DNA of 64,000 nt from Streptomyces laurentii (lineage in GTDB: Bacteria > Actinomycetota > Actinomycetes > Streptomycetales > Streptomycetaceae). Shown here piece after piece: positions 50,716-59,732 of this stretch (position 1 is the first letter of the stretch; each line of letters begins with the position of its first letter). The position numbers and the translations under genes were made by a program. Under the pieces are notes generated by a model. That model did no database searches and was not told the DNA's origin. It worked only from the letters and a program-made list of their open reading frames with translations. The stretch covers positions 6,699,501 through 6,763,500 of the forward strand of contig AP017424.1 of NCBI GenBank assembly GCA_002355495.1. Reading direction: 5' to 3'.

Positions 50716-51375
50716 TCAGCCGCCGTTCGACCGCGCGCCCGGGCGGGCGCCGCCCGTGCCCGCCGCGCCGTTCCGGGGCAGGGACGCGAGGCCCAGTTCG
50801 CGGGCGAGGGCCGCGTCCGCCCAGGCCAGCATGGTGGTGCGGGGGAGCGCGCCGGGGTACGCGGTCATCTGGACGGCCAGGCCGTCGAGGAACGCGGTCA
50901 GCCGCCAGACCGCGGCGACCGGGTCGGGGCACTCGAACTCGCCCGCGGCCACGCCCTGCACGATGACCGCCGCCAGCTGGTCCTTCCAAGCCCGGTCCAG
51001 CGCGCCGGCGACCTCGCGCAGCGCCGGTTCGCGCGGGCCGGCGGCCCAGCACTCGATCCACAGCCGCCAGCCCTCGGCACGGCCGGTCGGGGCGTACCAG
51101 CGGACCGCGGAACGCAGTCGGCGGACCGCCGTGGTGCGCCGGCCGAGCAGGGTGCGCAGCCGGGCCAGATCCTCCTCGGCCGCGTACGCGAACGCGGCCG
51201 TGACCAGCTGTTCCTTGGTCGCGAAGTGATAGAGGACGAGGGCGTTGCTGACCCCGAGCTCCGCGGCGACGTCGGCGATACGGACCGCCGTGACACCCCG
51301 GGCGCCGATCTGGAGGACGGTCGCCCGCAGCAGTTCCTGCCGTCGCTCGGCCACGTTCACCCGCACTTTCGCCAC
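50716..51375 (-). CDS. TetR family transcriptional regulator
   Basis: 219 residues from GTG 51375. RRQELLRATVLQIGARGVTA and VRIADVAAELGVSNALVLYHF form the DNA-binding domain; SNALVLYHFATKEQL is the recognition-helix region. The C-terminal domain is of BetI-like type. It is divergent from the metallo-hydrolase gene (155-base gap), so that gene is the probable target. The C-terminal ~20 residues are Gly/Arg-rich. Confidence 0.85.
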   Translation of the reverse strand: MAKVRVNVAERRQELLRATVLQIGARGVTAVRIADVAAELGVSNALVLYHFATKEQLVTAAFAYAAEEDLARLRTLLGRRTTAVRRLRSAVRWYAPTGRAEGWRLWIECWAAGPREPALREVAGALDRAWKDQLAAVIVQGVAAGEFECPDPVAAVWRLTAFLDGLAVQMTAYPGALPRTTMLAWADAALARELGLASLPRNGAAGTGGARPGARSNGG

Positions 51376-51530
51376 GCCTCGCACCCTACACAGACATGAC
51401 CGGTGCATGATCATCCGTCCGTCGTGTCGCCGGGGCCCGGGCCGGATGCCCTCCGGACGGGGGCCGGAGACGGGTGGCGCCCGGCGGTCGGCGCACATAA
51501 TGAGAAGACTTCTCGACTCCAGGAGGCCCT

Positions 51531-52760
51531 GTGACCGGCACCGGCTCCGATCCCTCGCTGCGGGCGCGGCTGCGCGGCCTGCGCCCCGCGGCCTTCGGCG
51601 CCGACGCGACGGGAGAGCGCCTGGCGCGCATCCGCCGCTCCCCGCACTTCGCCGACGGGGTCTTCGTGAACCCCGATCCGACCCGGCCCCGGCCGTCCGC
51701 TTCGGCGGTCGAGTTCGCCAAGGTGTACTTCGAGAAGGAAGCGCGGGCCCGCCGCGCCCCCGCCGGCCGGATCCCCGTCCACCCGACCACGGTCGCCGAT
51801 CTGGCCCGCCCGCCGGCCACCGGGCTGCGCCTCACCTGGATGGGGCATTCCAGCGTCCTCGCCGAGATCGACGGGCGCCGGGTGCTGTTCGACCCGGTGT
51901 GGGGCGACCGCTGCTCGCCCTTCGACTTCGTCGGGCCGAAGCGGCTGCACCCCGTGCCCGCGCCGCTGGCCTCCCTCGGCCCGGTCGACATCGTCGTCAT
52001 CTCGCACGACCACTACGACCATCTCGACCTCCCGACGATCAAGGCGCTGGCCACCAGCGACACCCTGTTCGCGGTCCCGCTCGGGGTCGGCGCCCACCTG
52101 GAGCACTGGGGCGTGTCGCCCTCCCGGCTGCGCGAGCTGGACTGGAACGAGTCCACCGGCGTCGGCGACCTGTGCCTCACCGCGACCCCGGCCCGGCACT
52201 TCTGCGGGCGCGGCCTGCGCAACCAGCAGCACACCCTGTGGGCCTCCTGGGTGGTCGAGGGGCCCGAGCACCGCATCTACCACAGCGGGGACACCGGCTA
52301 CTTCTCCGGATTCCGGGAGATCGGCGCCGCGCACGGCCCGTTCGACGCGACCATGATCCAGATCGGCGCGTACTCCGAGTACTGGCCGCAGGGGCGGCAG
52401 GACGGCGCGCCGCTGCCCGGCGCCTGGCCGGACATCCACATGAATCCCGCGCAGGGCGTCCAGAGCCATCTCGACCTTCAGCAGGGCCGCGCGGACGGCG
52501 TGTTGCTGCCGATCCACTGGGGGACCTTCAACCTCTCCCTGCACGCCTGGGCCGAGCCGGGCGAGTGGACGATGGCCGCGGCCGGCGCGGTCGGGCAGGC
52601 GCTCGCCGTACCCGTTCCCGGGCAGCCGTTCGAGCCGGGCGGGGAGCTTCCGGCGCGGCCGTGGTGGCGGGACGTCTCGCCGGCGGTCACGCGCACATGG
52701 CCGGTGCCGGAGCGTCCGGAGCTGCCGGTACGCGACTTCGATCTGGTACGCGAGGACTGA
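51531..52760 (+). CDS. MBL-fold hydrolase, NAPE-phospholipase D-like
   Basis: 409 residues from GTG 51531 with CAGGAGG ahead. Metallo-beta-lactamase fold with the zinc motif VVISHDHYDHLD near residue 158, HSSVLAEIDGRRVLFDPVWG before it, FCGRGLRNQQHTLWASWVV, IYHSGDTGYFSGFREIG and LPIHWGTFNLSLHAW after it. This set is that of the NAPE-PLD/UlaG-like lipid hydrolases (phosphodiesterases acting on N-acyl phosphatidylethanolamine). Cytoplasmic. Divergent from a TetR gene that likely controls it. Confidence 0.9.
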   Translation: MTGTGSDPSLRARLRGLRPAAFGADATGERLARIRRSPHFADGVFVNPDPTRPRPSASAVEFAKVYFEKEARARRAPAGRIPVHPTTVADLARPPATGLRLTWMGHSSVLAEIDGRRVLFDPVWGDRCSPFDFVGPKRLHPVPAPLASLGPVDIVVISHDHYDHLDLPTIKALATSDTLFAVPLGVGAHLEHWGVSPSRLRELDWNESTGVGDLCLTATPARHFCGRGLRNQQHTLWASWVVEGPEHRIYHSGDTGYFSGFREIGAAHGPFDATMIQIGAYSEYWPQGRQDGAPLPGAWPDIHMNPAQGVQSHLDLQQGRADGVLLPIHWGTFNLSLHAWAEPGEWTMAAAGAVGQALAVPVPGQPFEPGGELPARPWWRDVSPAVTRTWPVPERPELPVRDFDLVRED

Positions 52761-52796
52761 GCCGGGGGCGGTTCGCCGCGCCGCCCGGTCCGGGTC

Positions 52797-53405
52797 TCAG
52801 CGCGGCCGCAGCGAGGCGAGGACCAGGTCGACGCTCTGTTCGGCCACGGCCGGTGTGACGGGGCCGTGGCCGAACAGGGCCCGGTAGTACAGCGGTGCGG
52901 CCAGGGCGTCCAGGATGAACTCCAGGTCGAAGTCCGCCTGGATCTCCCCGCGTTCGACGGCGGCCCGCAGCCGGCGGGCGGTGGAGGCCCGGCGCGGCTG
53001 GAACACGGAGTCCAGGAAGTCCTGGTGCAGCGCGGGCTGTTGGGACAGATCCGCCACCAGCGCGGGCAGGACCCGGCTCACCCCGGTCGAGGTGAAGGCC
53101 GCGACCAGCGTGCCGACACCGGTGAGCAGATCGGCCCTCAAGTCGCCCGTGTCCGGCGTCGGTTCGGAGCCGAGGGCCGAGGCGACGGCCTCCGCCACCA
53201 GATGCTGTTTCGACGGCCAGCGGCGGTAGATGGCGGGCCGGTAGACGCCCACACGGGAGGCGACCGCGCTGATCGAGGTCGCCGCGTACCCGCTCTCCTC
53301 CAGCAGGTCGAGCGTGGCGCGCAGGACGGCCCGGTCGATCTCCGGGTCCTTCTTGCGTCCGGCCGTACGGGCGGTGGCGTCGGGAACTGACGAACTGCGG
53401 GGCAC
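52797..53405 (-). CDS. TetR family transcriptional regulator
   Basis: 202 residues from GTG 53405 (GGAAGG seven bases ahead); GTG 53438 is an alternative. TAGRKKDPEIDRAVLRATLD and ISAVASRVGVYRPAIYRRW are the DNA-binding domain with helix-turn-helix. The C-terminal domain is of TetR_C type with FNPAAF-like loop absent. It is divergent from the MFS exporter gene, from which it is 162 bases away. That gap has TTGATT at 53522 with TAATCG 17 bases on, and a GATT/AATC dyad overlapping, which fits repression of the exporter. Confidence 0.85.
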   Translation of the reverse strand: MPRSSSVPDATARTAGRKKDPEIDRAVLRATLDLLEESGYAATSISAVASRVGVYRPAIYRRWPSKQHLVAEAVASALGSEPTPDTGDLRADLLTGVGTLVAAFTSTGVSRVLPALVADLSQQPALHQDFLDSVFQPRRASTARRLRAAVERGEIQADFDLEFILDALAAPLYYRALFGHGPVTPAVAEQSVDLVLASLRPR

Positions 53406-53567
53406 GGGGCCGCCTTCCGGTGCGGTACGAGGTCTCACGCGCCCAGTCTGCCGGGCCGCCCGGCAAGGGTGGATCAGGCACCGCCTAGTGACGGCGAACC
53501 GTGCCGACGCGGCTCTCTATTTTGATTCAGTTCGTACTGTATCGTAATCGCCCTTCGATCCTCCTCC

Positions 53568-54906
53568 GTGCCTCGACCAGATCGGACCGCGTCCATGCAC
53601 CCGCGCCCGCCCGCTTCCGAACCGGAAACCGACCACCTCGCACCGGGGTCGCCCGCGCCGTCCGGCGCCGGGGCCCTGCTCCTCGTGGCCCTCGCCCTCG
53701 TCGCCTTCGACTTGCGCGCGCCCCTGACCTCCGTCGCCCCCCTCCTCGCGCCGCTCCGCGGCGACCTGCGGCTCGGCGACACCGCCGCGGGCGTGCTCAC
53801 CTCGCTGCCCGTGCTGTGCCTGGGCGTGTTCGCGTTCGCCGCCCCGCGCCTCGCCCGCCGCCACTCCACCCGCACCCTGCTGATCGTCGCGCTCGGCATC
53901 CTGGCCCTCGGCGGAGCCGTTCGTGCCGGAGGTTCACCCATGGCGCTGTTCGCCGGCACCGTGCTGGTGGCCGCGCCGATCGGGATCGCCAACGTGCTGA
54001 TCCCCGGGCTCATCAAGCAGCGCTTCCCGCGCTCCGTGCCGCGTGTGTCCGCGTTCTATTCGGGCGCGCTCACCTTCGGCGCCGCCGCCGGACCCGCCGT
54101 CGCGGTCCCGCTCGCCGCGGCCACCGGGTCGGCCTGGCGCGTCCCGCTGCTCCTGCTCGTCGTTCCGCCGGCGGTCGTGACGGCCGTGGTGGTGCGGGTC
54201 GGCCTCGACCGGACGCGCGGCCGGAAGCCGGCTTCGGAGCCCGCCCCGCCCCCGCTGCCGGCTCCGCTCCCGCTCCCGCTGCCGGCCCTCTCCCCGGCCC
54301 CGCCCCGCCGGTCGGCCCGCCCCGCTGTGGCGGAGCGCGCTCGCCTGGCAGGTGACGCTGTTCTTCGGCGCCCAGGCGCTTCTCTCGTACACCGTCTTCG
54401 GCTGGCTGCCGACGATGTGGCAGGGGCGCGGCCCGAGCCCGGCCTCCGCCGGACTCGCCCTGTCCCTCTGCAACGCCGTGGGCGTGCTCGGTGCCTGGCT
54501 GCTGGCCGTCTCCGGGCGGCGGTTCGCCGACCAGCGGGCCGCGGGCGTGACCGTGGCCTGTCTGACCGCGACCGGCCTCACGGGCGTCGTCGCCGGACCG
54601 TATGTGCTGCTCTGGCCGTCCGTCGCCGTTCTCGGCCTCGGGCTCGGCGCCGGATTCGCCCTCGCGCTCGGCCTGTTCGCCCTGCGCGCCCCCGACACGC
54701 CGACCACCGCCGCGCTGTCCGCGATGGGCCAGGGCATCGGCTATCTCATCGGTGTCCTGGGCCCGCTGGGCGCGGGCGCCCTGCATGACGTCACCGGCAC
54801 CTGGACCTGGCCGCTCGCCGGACTCCTGATCGCCTGCGCGTCCCAAGCCGCGGTCGCCCTGGCCGCCGGCCGCGCCCGTACGGTCACCGCCGCGGCTCCT
54901 CGCTGA
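53568..54906 (+). pseudogene. MFS exporter, CynX/NimT-like, with a frameshift in its central linker
   Basis: GTG 53568 (or ATG 53595) starts a chain with six membrane segments, beginning LLLVALALVAFDLRAPLTSV, the N-terminal half of a CynX/NimT transporter. After a Pro/Leu-rich linker (PAPLPLPLPALSPAPPRRS) the frame is lost between 54240 and 54325. The next frame reads PLWRSALAWQVTLFFGAQAL and six more segments to the TGA at 54906, the C-terminal half. Joining them needs one base removed or two added in the very C/G-rich linker DNA. Together they give about 445 residues, the usual size. Function would be efflux of an anionic small molecule or drug, probably under the divergent TetR. Confidence 0.78.
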
Positions 54907-55416
54907 CCGCCACCCGTTCGGCCGTGTCCGGTGGCGTGATTTCCGGCCCTCGCGGTGACACAACGTGACCACTCGCGATACCCGGCGTACCCATCGCGGC
55001 CCTGTGAAAGCGAATGGGGACGCCGGAGATCCGGGGGCGCGGCGGAGTGAAGGGGCCAGGAGGCGTGCGCCGCCGGGATGGCGTACGCCCTGGCGCACGC
55101 CCGTGCATCAGGATTCCGGTTGCCCTCCGTCTACGCCCGTCCACCAGGTAATACGGATCGTCGAATTGCTTCCGATAAAACCCTGAAGAAGGACCCGAAT
55201 CGTCAAATGGGCAACTTTCGGCCGATCATTTCGAGTCGGTTGTGTGAAGGTCGATACCAGACCTGCGTGGTCTCCGGGTAAGTTTGCCAACTGCGCACCG
55301 CGAGTGAGCGGTTGACGACTACAGTGGCTGTTTGGTGATCATCGGTAGGCTCATCACACCCACGTAGAACCTTCCCCCGTAGTACGCCGATTCCTGGGCA
55401 CGTACCAAGGACATTC
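54907..55416. other. Long upstream region of the conservon
   Basis: 510 bases with no convincing gene. The half nearest cvnA is AT-richer than its surroundings. TTGACG at 55312-55317 is a strong -35 candidate, but no good -10 lies 17-18 bases on; TAGGCT at 55346-55351 is 28 bases away. No ribosomal or tRNA structure seen. Confidence 0.4.
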
Positions 55417-57468
55417 ATGCCTCAACTTCGCGCATCCGCCGCGCGTTCCGACCGCCGTGACGGCGGCCGGCACGGCCGGTCGGGCGCCCGCGCCGCCGTT
55501 CCGGCCGGCGCGGCCGGCCCCGCTCAGCAGCCCGCGTCGCTTCCGACCGAGGCGCGCATACGACCCCACCTCCTGCGTACGTCCGTCCTCCCGGCGCTCG
55601 TGGTGGCGCTCGCGGGCGTCGTCGCCGTGCTGATCACGGTCCGCTCCACCGGAGCCGTCCTGACGGCGGGCCTGTGGACCGCGCTGATCGGCGCCGCCGC
55701 ACTCGCGGTCGCCGCGATCGCCGCCGCCGTGCTCGGCGCCGAGCGCACCGCCGGAATGGTGCTCGACCGCGCCGAGGCGCTGCGGCACACCAACTCCCGC
55801 GGTCAGAACGAACTCCGCGCCGTCGTGGACCAGTTGCGCAAGGGCGAGAGCCTGGCCCCGCGCCCCGTGCTGCCCGCCGCCGGCGCGTCCGGTGACGCGT
55901 TCGACCGTCTCGGGCAGGAGCTCGCCCGCTCCCACGAGGCCGCCGTGTCCGCCGTGGTACAGGCGTCCAAGCTCTCCAGCAGCGTCGGCAACGAGCAGAA
56001 GGTCGAGGTCTTCGTGAACCTCGCCCGCCGCCTCCAGTCGCTCGTCCACCGCGAGATCCAGCTTCTGGACGAACTGGAGAACGAGGTCGAGGACCCCGAG
56101 CTGCTCAAGGGCCTGTTCCACATCGACCACCTCGCCACCCGCATCCGCCGCCACGCGGAGAACCTGGCCGTGCTCGGCGGCGCCATCTCCCGCCGCCAGT
56201 GGTCGAACCCGGTCACCATGACCGAGGTGCTGCGCTCCTCCATCGCCGAGGTCGAGCAGTACCCGCGGGTGAAACTGGTGCCGCCGATCGACGGTACGCT
56301 CCGGGGCCATGCCGTGGCCGACGTCATACACCTCCTCGCCGAACTCGTCGAGAACGCGACGCTGTTCTCCGCGCCGCACACCACGGTGCTGCTGCGCGCC
56401 CAGTACGTCACGGCCGGTCTCGCGATCGAGGTCGAGGACCGCGGCCTGGGTATGCCGGCGGACGAGCAGAGCAAGATGAACGCCCTGCTCGCCGACCCCG
56501 ACCAGGTCAACGTGGCGCATCTGCTCCAGGACGGCCGCATCGGACTCTTCGTCGTCTCGGCGCTCGCCCGGCGGCACGGCATCGCCGTGCGCCTGCAGTC
56601 GAACATCTACGGAGGCATCCAGGCCGTCCTCGTCCTGCCGCAGGGTCTCCTCGGCGCCGACCCCGAGGGGCTGGCCCGCCGAGAGGGCCAGGCCCAGGCC
56701 GCGCAGGCGCAGGCACCTGCCCCGGCGGCCCCGATCGCGCCGCAGGCGCAGGACAGCGGCCCGGACACGGTCCAGCTCATCGGCGGTCCGGCGAGCGCGC
56801 GGCAGACCGGAGCCCCGGCCCCGGTCTCGGCGCCCGCCCCCGCTCCGTCGGTCGTCGGCCACGCTGCCGCGCCGCTGCCGCCCGTGGCCGACGCCGGCTC
56901 CGCCCACGCCCTCGCCCACCCCCAGGGCCCGCACCAGGCATTCGCCGCCGCGCCCGCCCCCGTACCGGCGCCCATGGCCGCGCCGCACCCGCAGCCCCCG
57001 GCCGCCGCGCCGGTCGCGCCCGCAGGTTCCACCGGGCACGGGGCCCCGACCGCGTACGGCGACACCGGCGGGTACGGCGACACCACCGGATTCGGGAACG
57101 GCGGCGGATACGGCGGCGCCGGCACCCCGGGCGGCGGAGGCCTGCCCGGCGTACCGCACCAGCCCTCCCCGCCCACCCCGCGTTCCCAGGCCGAGCCCGC
57201 GGGGCCCGGCACCGCACTCTCCGCCCCCGGCGGCGAGGCCCCCCGGGCCCCGCGCGCCGGCGCGTCGGGCAGGCCCGATCTCCCCAAGCGGCGTGCCCAG
57301 GAACACCTCGTCCCGCAGCTGCGCGACGAGCCGACGGCCCGCCAGCCCGAGGAGCACGCCCTGCACGACCCGGGTCTGATGGCCGCGTTCCAGCGCGGCA
57401 TCGGCCTCGCGGAGACCCAGCCCACCCCCCGTGACCCGCTGCGTCCCGACGACGCGCACAAGGAGTAG
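55417..57468 (+). CDS. Conservon sensor ATPase CvnA
   Basis: 683 residues from ATG 55417. Two membrane helices at about residues 52-74 and 83-108, a cytoplasmic dimerisation segment (LFHIDHLATRIRRHAENLAV) and a GHKL ATPase: LAELVENATLFSAPHTTVLL (N-box), VEDRGLGMPADEQSKMN (G1) and GRIGLFVVSALARRHGI (G2). There is no typical phosphoacceptor H-box. After residue ~410 comes a ~220-residue Ala/Pro/Gly/Gln-rich tail, then a conserved ending DPGLMAAFQRGIGLAE. CvnA is the membrane member of the four-part cvn complex, analogous to eukaryotic GPCR/G-protein systems. Confidence 0.9.
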   Translation: MPQLRASAARSDRRDGGRHGRSGARAAVPAGAAGPAQQPASLPTEARIRPHLLRTSVLPALVVALAGVVAVLITVRSTGAVLTAGLWTALIGAAALAVAAIAAAVLGAERTAGMVLDRAEALRHTNSRGQNELRAVVDQLRKGESLAPRPVLPAAGASGDAFDRLGQELARSHEAAVSAVVQASKLSSSVGNEQKVEVFVNLARRLQSLVHREIQLLDELENEVEDPELLKGLFHIDHLATRIRRHAENLAVLGGAISRRQWSNPVTMTEVLRSSIAEVEQYPRVKLVPPIDGTLRGHAVADVIHLLAELVENATLFSAPHTTVLLRAQYVTAGLAIEVEDRGLGMPADEQSKMNALLADPDQVNVAHLLQDGRIGLFVVSALARRHGIAVRLQSNIYGGIQAVLVLPQGLLGADPEGLARREGQAQAAQAQAPAPAAPIAPQAQDSGPDTVQLIGGPASARQTGAPAPVSAPAPAPSVVGHAAAPLPPVADAGSAHALAHPQGPHQAFAAAPAPVPAPMAAPHPQPPAAAPVAPAGSTGHGAPTAYGDTGGYGDTTGFGNGGGYGGAGTPGGGGLPGVPHQPSPPTPRSQAEPAGPGTALSAPGGEAPRAPRAGASGRPDLPKRRAQEHLVPQLRDEPTARQPEEHALHDPGLMAAFQRGIGLAETQPTPRDPLRPDDAHKE

Positions 57469-57475
57469 ATGCACC

Positions 57476-57910
57476 ATGGCGAGCCATGCGCCGAACGGCC
57501 ATTCCGCGGATCTCGACTGGCTGCTGAGCGGCCTGGTGCAGCGGGTCCCCTACACCCGCAGCGCCGTCCTGCTCTCCTCCGATGGCCTGGTGAAGTCCGT
57601 CCACGGACTCGACCACGACGCGGCCGACCACATGGCCGCGCTGGCCTCCGGTCTCTACTCGCTGGGCCGCAGCGCCGGCGCCCGCTTCGGTGACGGCGGC
57701 GAGGTCCGCCAGGTCGTCGTCGAGCTGGACTCCACGCTGCTGTTCGTCTCCACCGCCGGCTCCGGCACCTGCCTCGCGGTCCTGGCCGGCCGCGAGGCCG
57801 ACGCCGCCGTCCTCGGGTACGAGATGGCGATGCTGGTCAAGAGCGTGCGGCCGTATCTGGTCACCCCGGCCAGAACGGCCGCGGGCACGCCGGGCGGCCT
57901 GGGGCGTTGA
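57476..57910 (+). CDS. Conservon Roadblock/LC7 protein CvnB
   Basis: 144 residues from ATG 57476. The Roadblock fold is clear: LDWLLSGLVQRVPYTRSAVL then LLSSDGLVKSV, HMAALASGLYSLGRSAGARF and a Val/Leu strand TLLFVSTAGSGTCLAVLAGR. CvnB is a cytoplasmic, non-catalytic adaptor thought to regulate the GTPase CvnD. Seven bases after cvnA; cvnC overlaps or abuts its end. Confidence 0.93.
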   Translation: MASHAPNGHSADLDWLLSGLVQRVPYTRSAVLLSSDGLVKSVHGLDHDAADHMAALASGLYSLGRSAGARFGDGGEVRQVVVELDSTLLFVSTAGSGTCLAVLAGREADAAVLGYEMAMLVKSVRPYLVTPARTAAGTPGGLGR

Positions 57911-57912
57911 GC

Positions 57913-58284
57913 ATGGGGGCCCGCCAGGAGGGACCCTGGCTCGACGACGCGGCCGGCCGGCTGATCCGCCCGTACACCGTGAGCGGAGGACGTACCAAGC
58001 CCACCGCCACCCTCGACCTGCTCTCCATGGTGATGGCGACCGGCGGTGCCCCGCAGCCGCACATGGGCCCCGAACACAGTCTGGCTCTCGGCCTGTGCGG
58101 CGGCCCCACCTCGGTGGCGGAGATCGCGGCGCACTTAAAGCTGCCGGCCGTCGTCACCAAAGTCCTGATCTCGGATCTCGTGGACTGCGGGGCACTCACT
58201 GCCCGGGCGCCCCGCTACCACACCAACCCAACCGACCGTTCCCTGCTGGAGGCAGTGCTCGATGGCCTACGACAACGGCTCTGA
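57913..58284 (+). CDS. Conservon DUF742 protein CvnC
   Basis: 123 residues from ATG 57913; a TTG at 57907 overlapping the cvnB stop is possible. LIRPYTVSGGRTKP and LKLPAVVTKVLISDLVDCGA are the hallmark of DUF742, a winged-helix-like fold. Codon 75 is TTA (58135-58137), rare in Streptomyces and read only by the bldA tRNA. Because cvnD starts inside cvnC's end, poor translation of this codon would reduce CvnD too. Confidence 0.93.
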   Translation: MGARQEGPWLDDAAGRLIRPYTVSGGRTKPTATLDLLSMVMATGGAPQPHMGPEHSLALGLCGGPTSVAEIAAHLKLPAVVTKVLISDLVDCGALTARAPRYHTNPTDRSLLEAVLDGLRQRL

Positions 58285-58897
58285 GCGCCACGACCGTGGT
58301 CACGGGAGTCTCGCGACCGACCCGCTCCCCACCGCCCTGAAGGTCCTGGTGGCGGGCGGGTTCGGGGTCGGCAAGACCACGTTCGTGGGCGCGGTCAGCG
58401 AGATCGAACCGCTGAGCACCGAAGAGCTGCTGACCTCGGTCAGCGCGGCCACCGACAGTCTGGAGGGCGTGGAGTCCAAGACCACGACCACCGTCGCGAT
58501 GGACTTCGGGCGCATCACCCTCGACGCGCGCAACGTGCTGTACCTGTTCGGCACCCCGGGCCAGGAACGTTTCTGGTTCATGTGGGACGAACTGTCCGAG
58601 GGCGCGCTCGGCGCGGTCGTCCTCGCCGACACCCGCCGCCTCCAGGACTGTTTCTCCGCCGTCGACTTCTTCGAACGGCGGGGGATCCGCTTCGTGGTCG
58701 CGGTCAACGAGTTCGACGGCGCCTTCCGCTACGACCCGGAAGAGGTACGGGCGGCGCTCGACCTCCGGTCCGACGTTCCGATCGTGCTCTGCGACGCCCG
58801 GATCGCCAGCTCCGGGATCCGTACCCTGCTGACCCTCGTCCAGCATCTGCTCACCACCATCCCGGCCGCCGTGCCGAGCTATGGAGCCACGTCATGA
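58262..58897 (+). CDS. Conservon small GTPase CvnD
   Basis: 211 residues from ATG 58262, overlapping cvnC by 23 bases. G1 is KVLVAGGFGVGKTTFVGAVS near residue 27; G3 is LYLFGTPGQERFWF (DxxG replaced by GTPGQE, as in this family); G4 is VAVNEFDG in place of NKxD; G5-like CDARIASSG. It matches MglA/CvnD-type GTPases, the switch of the conservon. Its activity is set by CvnB. Confidence 0.93.
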   Translation: MAYDNGSERHDRGHGSLATDPLPTALKVLVAGGFGVGKTTFVGAVSEIEPLSTEELLTSVSAATDSLEGVESKTTTTVAMDFGRITLDARNVLYLFGTPGQERFWFMWDELSEGALGAVVLADTRRLQDCFSAVDFFERRGIRFVVAVNEFDGAFRYDPEEVRAALDLRSDVPIVLCDARIASSGIRTLLTLVQHLLTTIPAAVPSYGATS

Positions 58898-59472
58898 CCT
58901 ACGACCCGACCGGCCACATGCTGCTGACCCCGATCGACAAGGACGCGCCCGCCCGCGTGGCTCGAATGCGGGAACTGGGCCTCGGCGAGCAGCCGGACCC
59001 GGCGTTCGACGAGTTCGCCCACCGGCTCGCGGAGGTGACCGGAGCGCCGTTCTCCATGGTCAATTTCATCGACGAGAACCGGCAGTTCTTCGCGGGTCTG
59101 CACACCCCGGCCGGTATGCACTCGGGGTCCGACCTGGGCGCGACCGCGGCGGCGGGCGGCAGCGGGGGAGTGGGCCGCTTCATGGCGCGCGACCACGGCT
59201 ACTGCCCGCACGTGGTGGTGCGCCGCAAGGCCCTGGTCCTGGAGGACGTCTGCGACTACCCGCGGTTCGCGGGCAATCCGGTCGTCGACGAGATCGGTAT
59301 CCGCTCCTACATGGGAGCGCCTCTCATAGACCGGACGGGGGTCGCGCTCGGCACCATCTGCGTCGTCGACACGGACGTCCGGCCGTGGGGCCGGGCCGGT
59401 CTGGAGACGATCAAGGGGATGGCGGCCGAGCTGATGGAGCAGATCAACCGCCGCGAGGACGGCCCGCGCTGA
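58894..59472 (+). CDS. GAF-domain protein, fifth member of the conservon
   Basis: 192 residues from ATG 58894, overlapping the cvnD stop (ATGA). One GAF domain (residues ~30-185): FDEFAHRLAEVTGAPFSMVN, FIDENRQFFAGLHTP, DHGYCPHVVVRRKALVLEDV, IRSYMGAPLIDRTGVALGTI and CVVDTDVRPW. The Cys in GYCP could bind a metal or haem. GAF domains sense small molecules or redox state. Because it is translationally tied to cvnD it may supply the input or output of the GTPase; some other conservons have a P450 here instead. Confidence 0.9.
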   Translation: MTYDPTGHMLLTPIDKDAPARVARMRELGLGEQPDPAFDEFAHRLAEVTGAPFSMVNFIDENRQFFAGLHTPAGMHSGSDLGATAAAGGSGGVGRFMARDHGYCPHVVVRRKALVLEDVCDYPRFAGNPVVDEIGIRSYMGAPLIDRTGVALGTICVVDTDVRPWGRAGLETIKGMAAELMEQINRREDGPR

Positions 59473-59613
59473 CGATCCGTCCTCTTGTCGGCCCCTGGCG
59501 GTCTCAGGGTACGGTCCGTGCCCGTGGTCCGTACGGACCGTGACCGGCCGATGGGCCTGATGCTCACGGATCGTGTACGGAGCGGATACGGATCGCGGTG
59601 GAGCCGGACGTTC

Positions 59614-59658
59614 CGGTGCCCCGGAGTACGGCGTTTGTCGCCGTACTCCGGGGCACCG
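59614..59658. terminator. Very strong bidirectional terminator
   Basis: CGGTGCCCCGGAGTACGGCG (59614-59633) and CGCCGTACTCCGGGGCACCG (59639-59658) form a perfect 20-base stem with loop TTTGT, in the gap between the conservon and the converging acyl-CoA dehydrogenase gene. Confidence 0.95.
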
Positions 59659-59732
59659 TGGTGTGCGGGGGCCACCGGTTTCCGGCCGATGAGGCGGCCG
59701 GGCGTTTCAGCGGCGGGCTCGCCGGATGGCCG

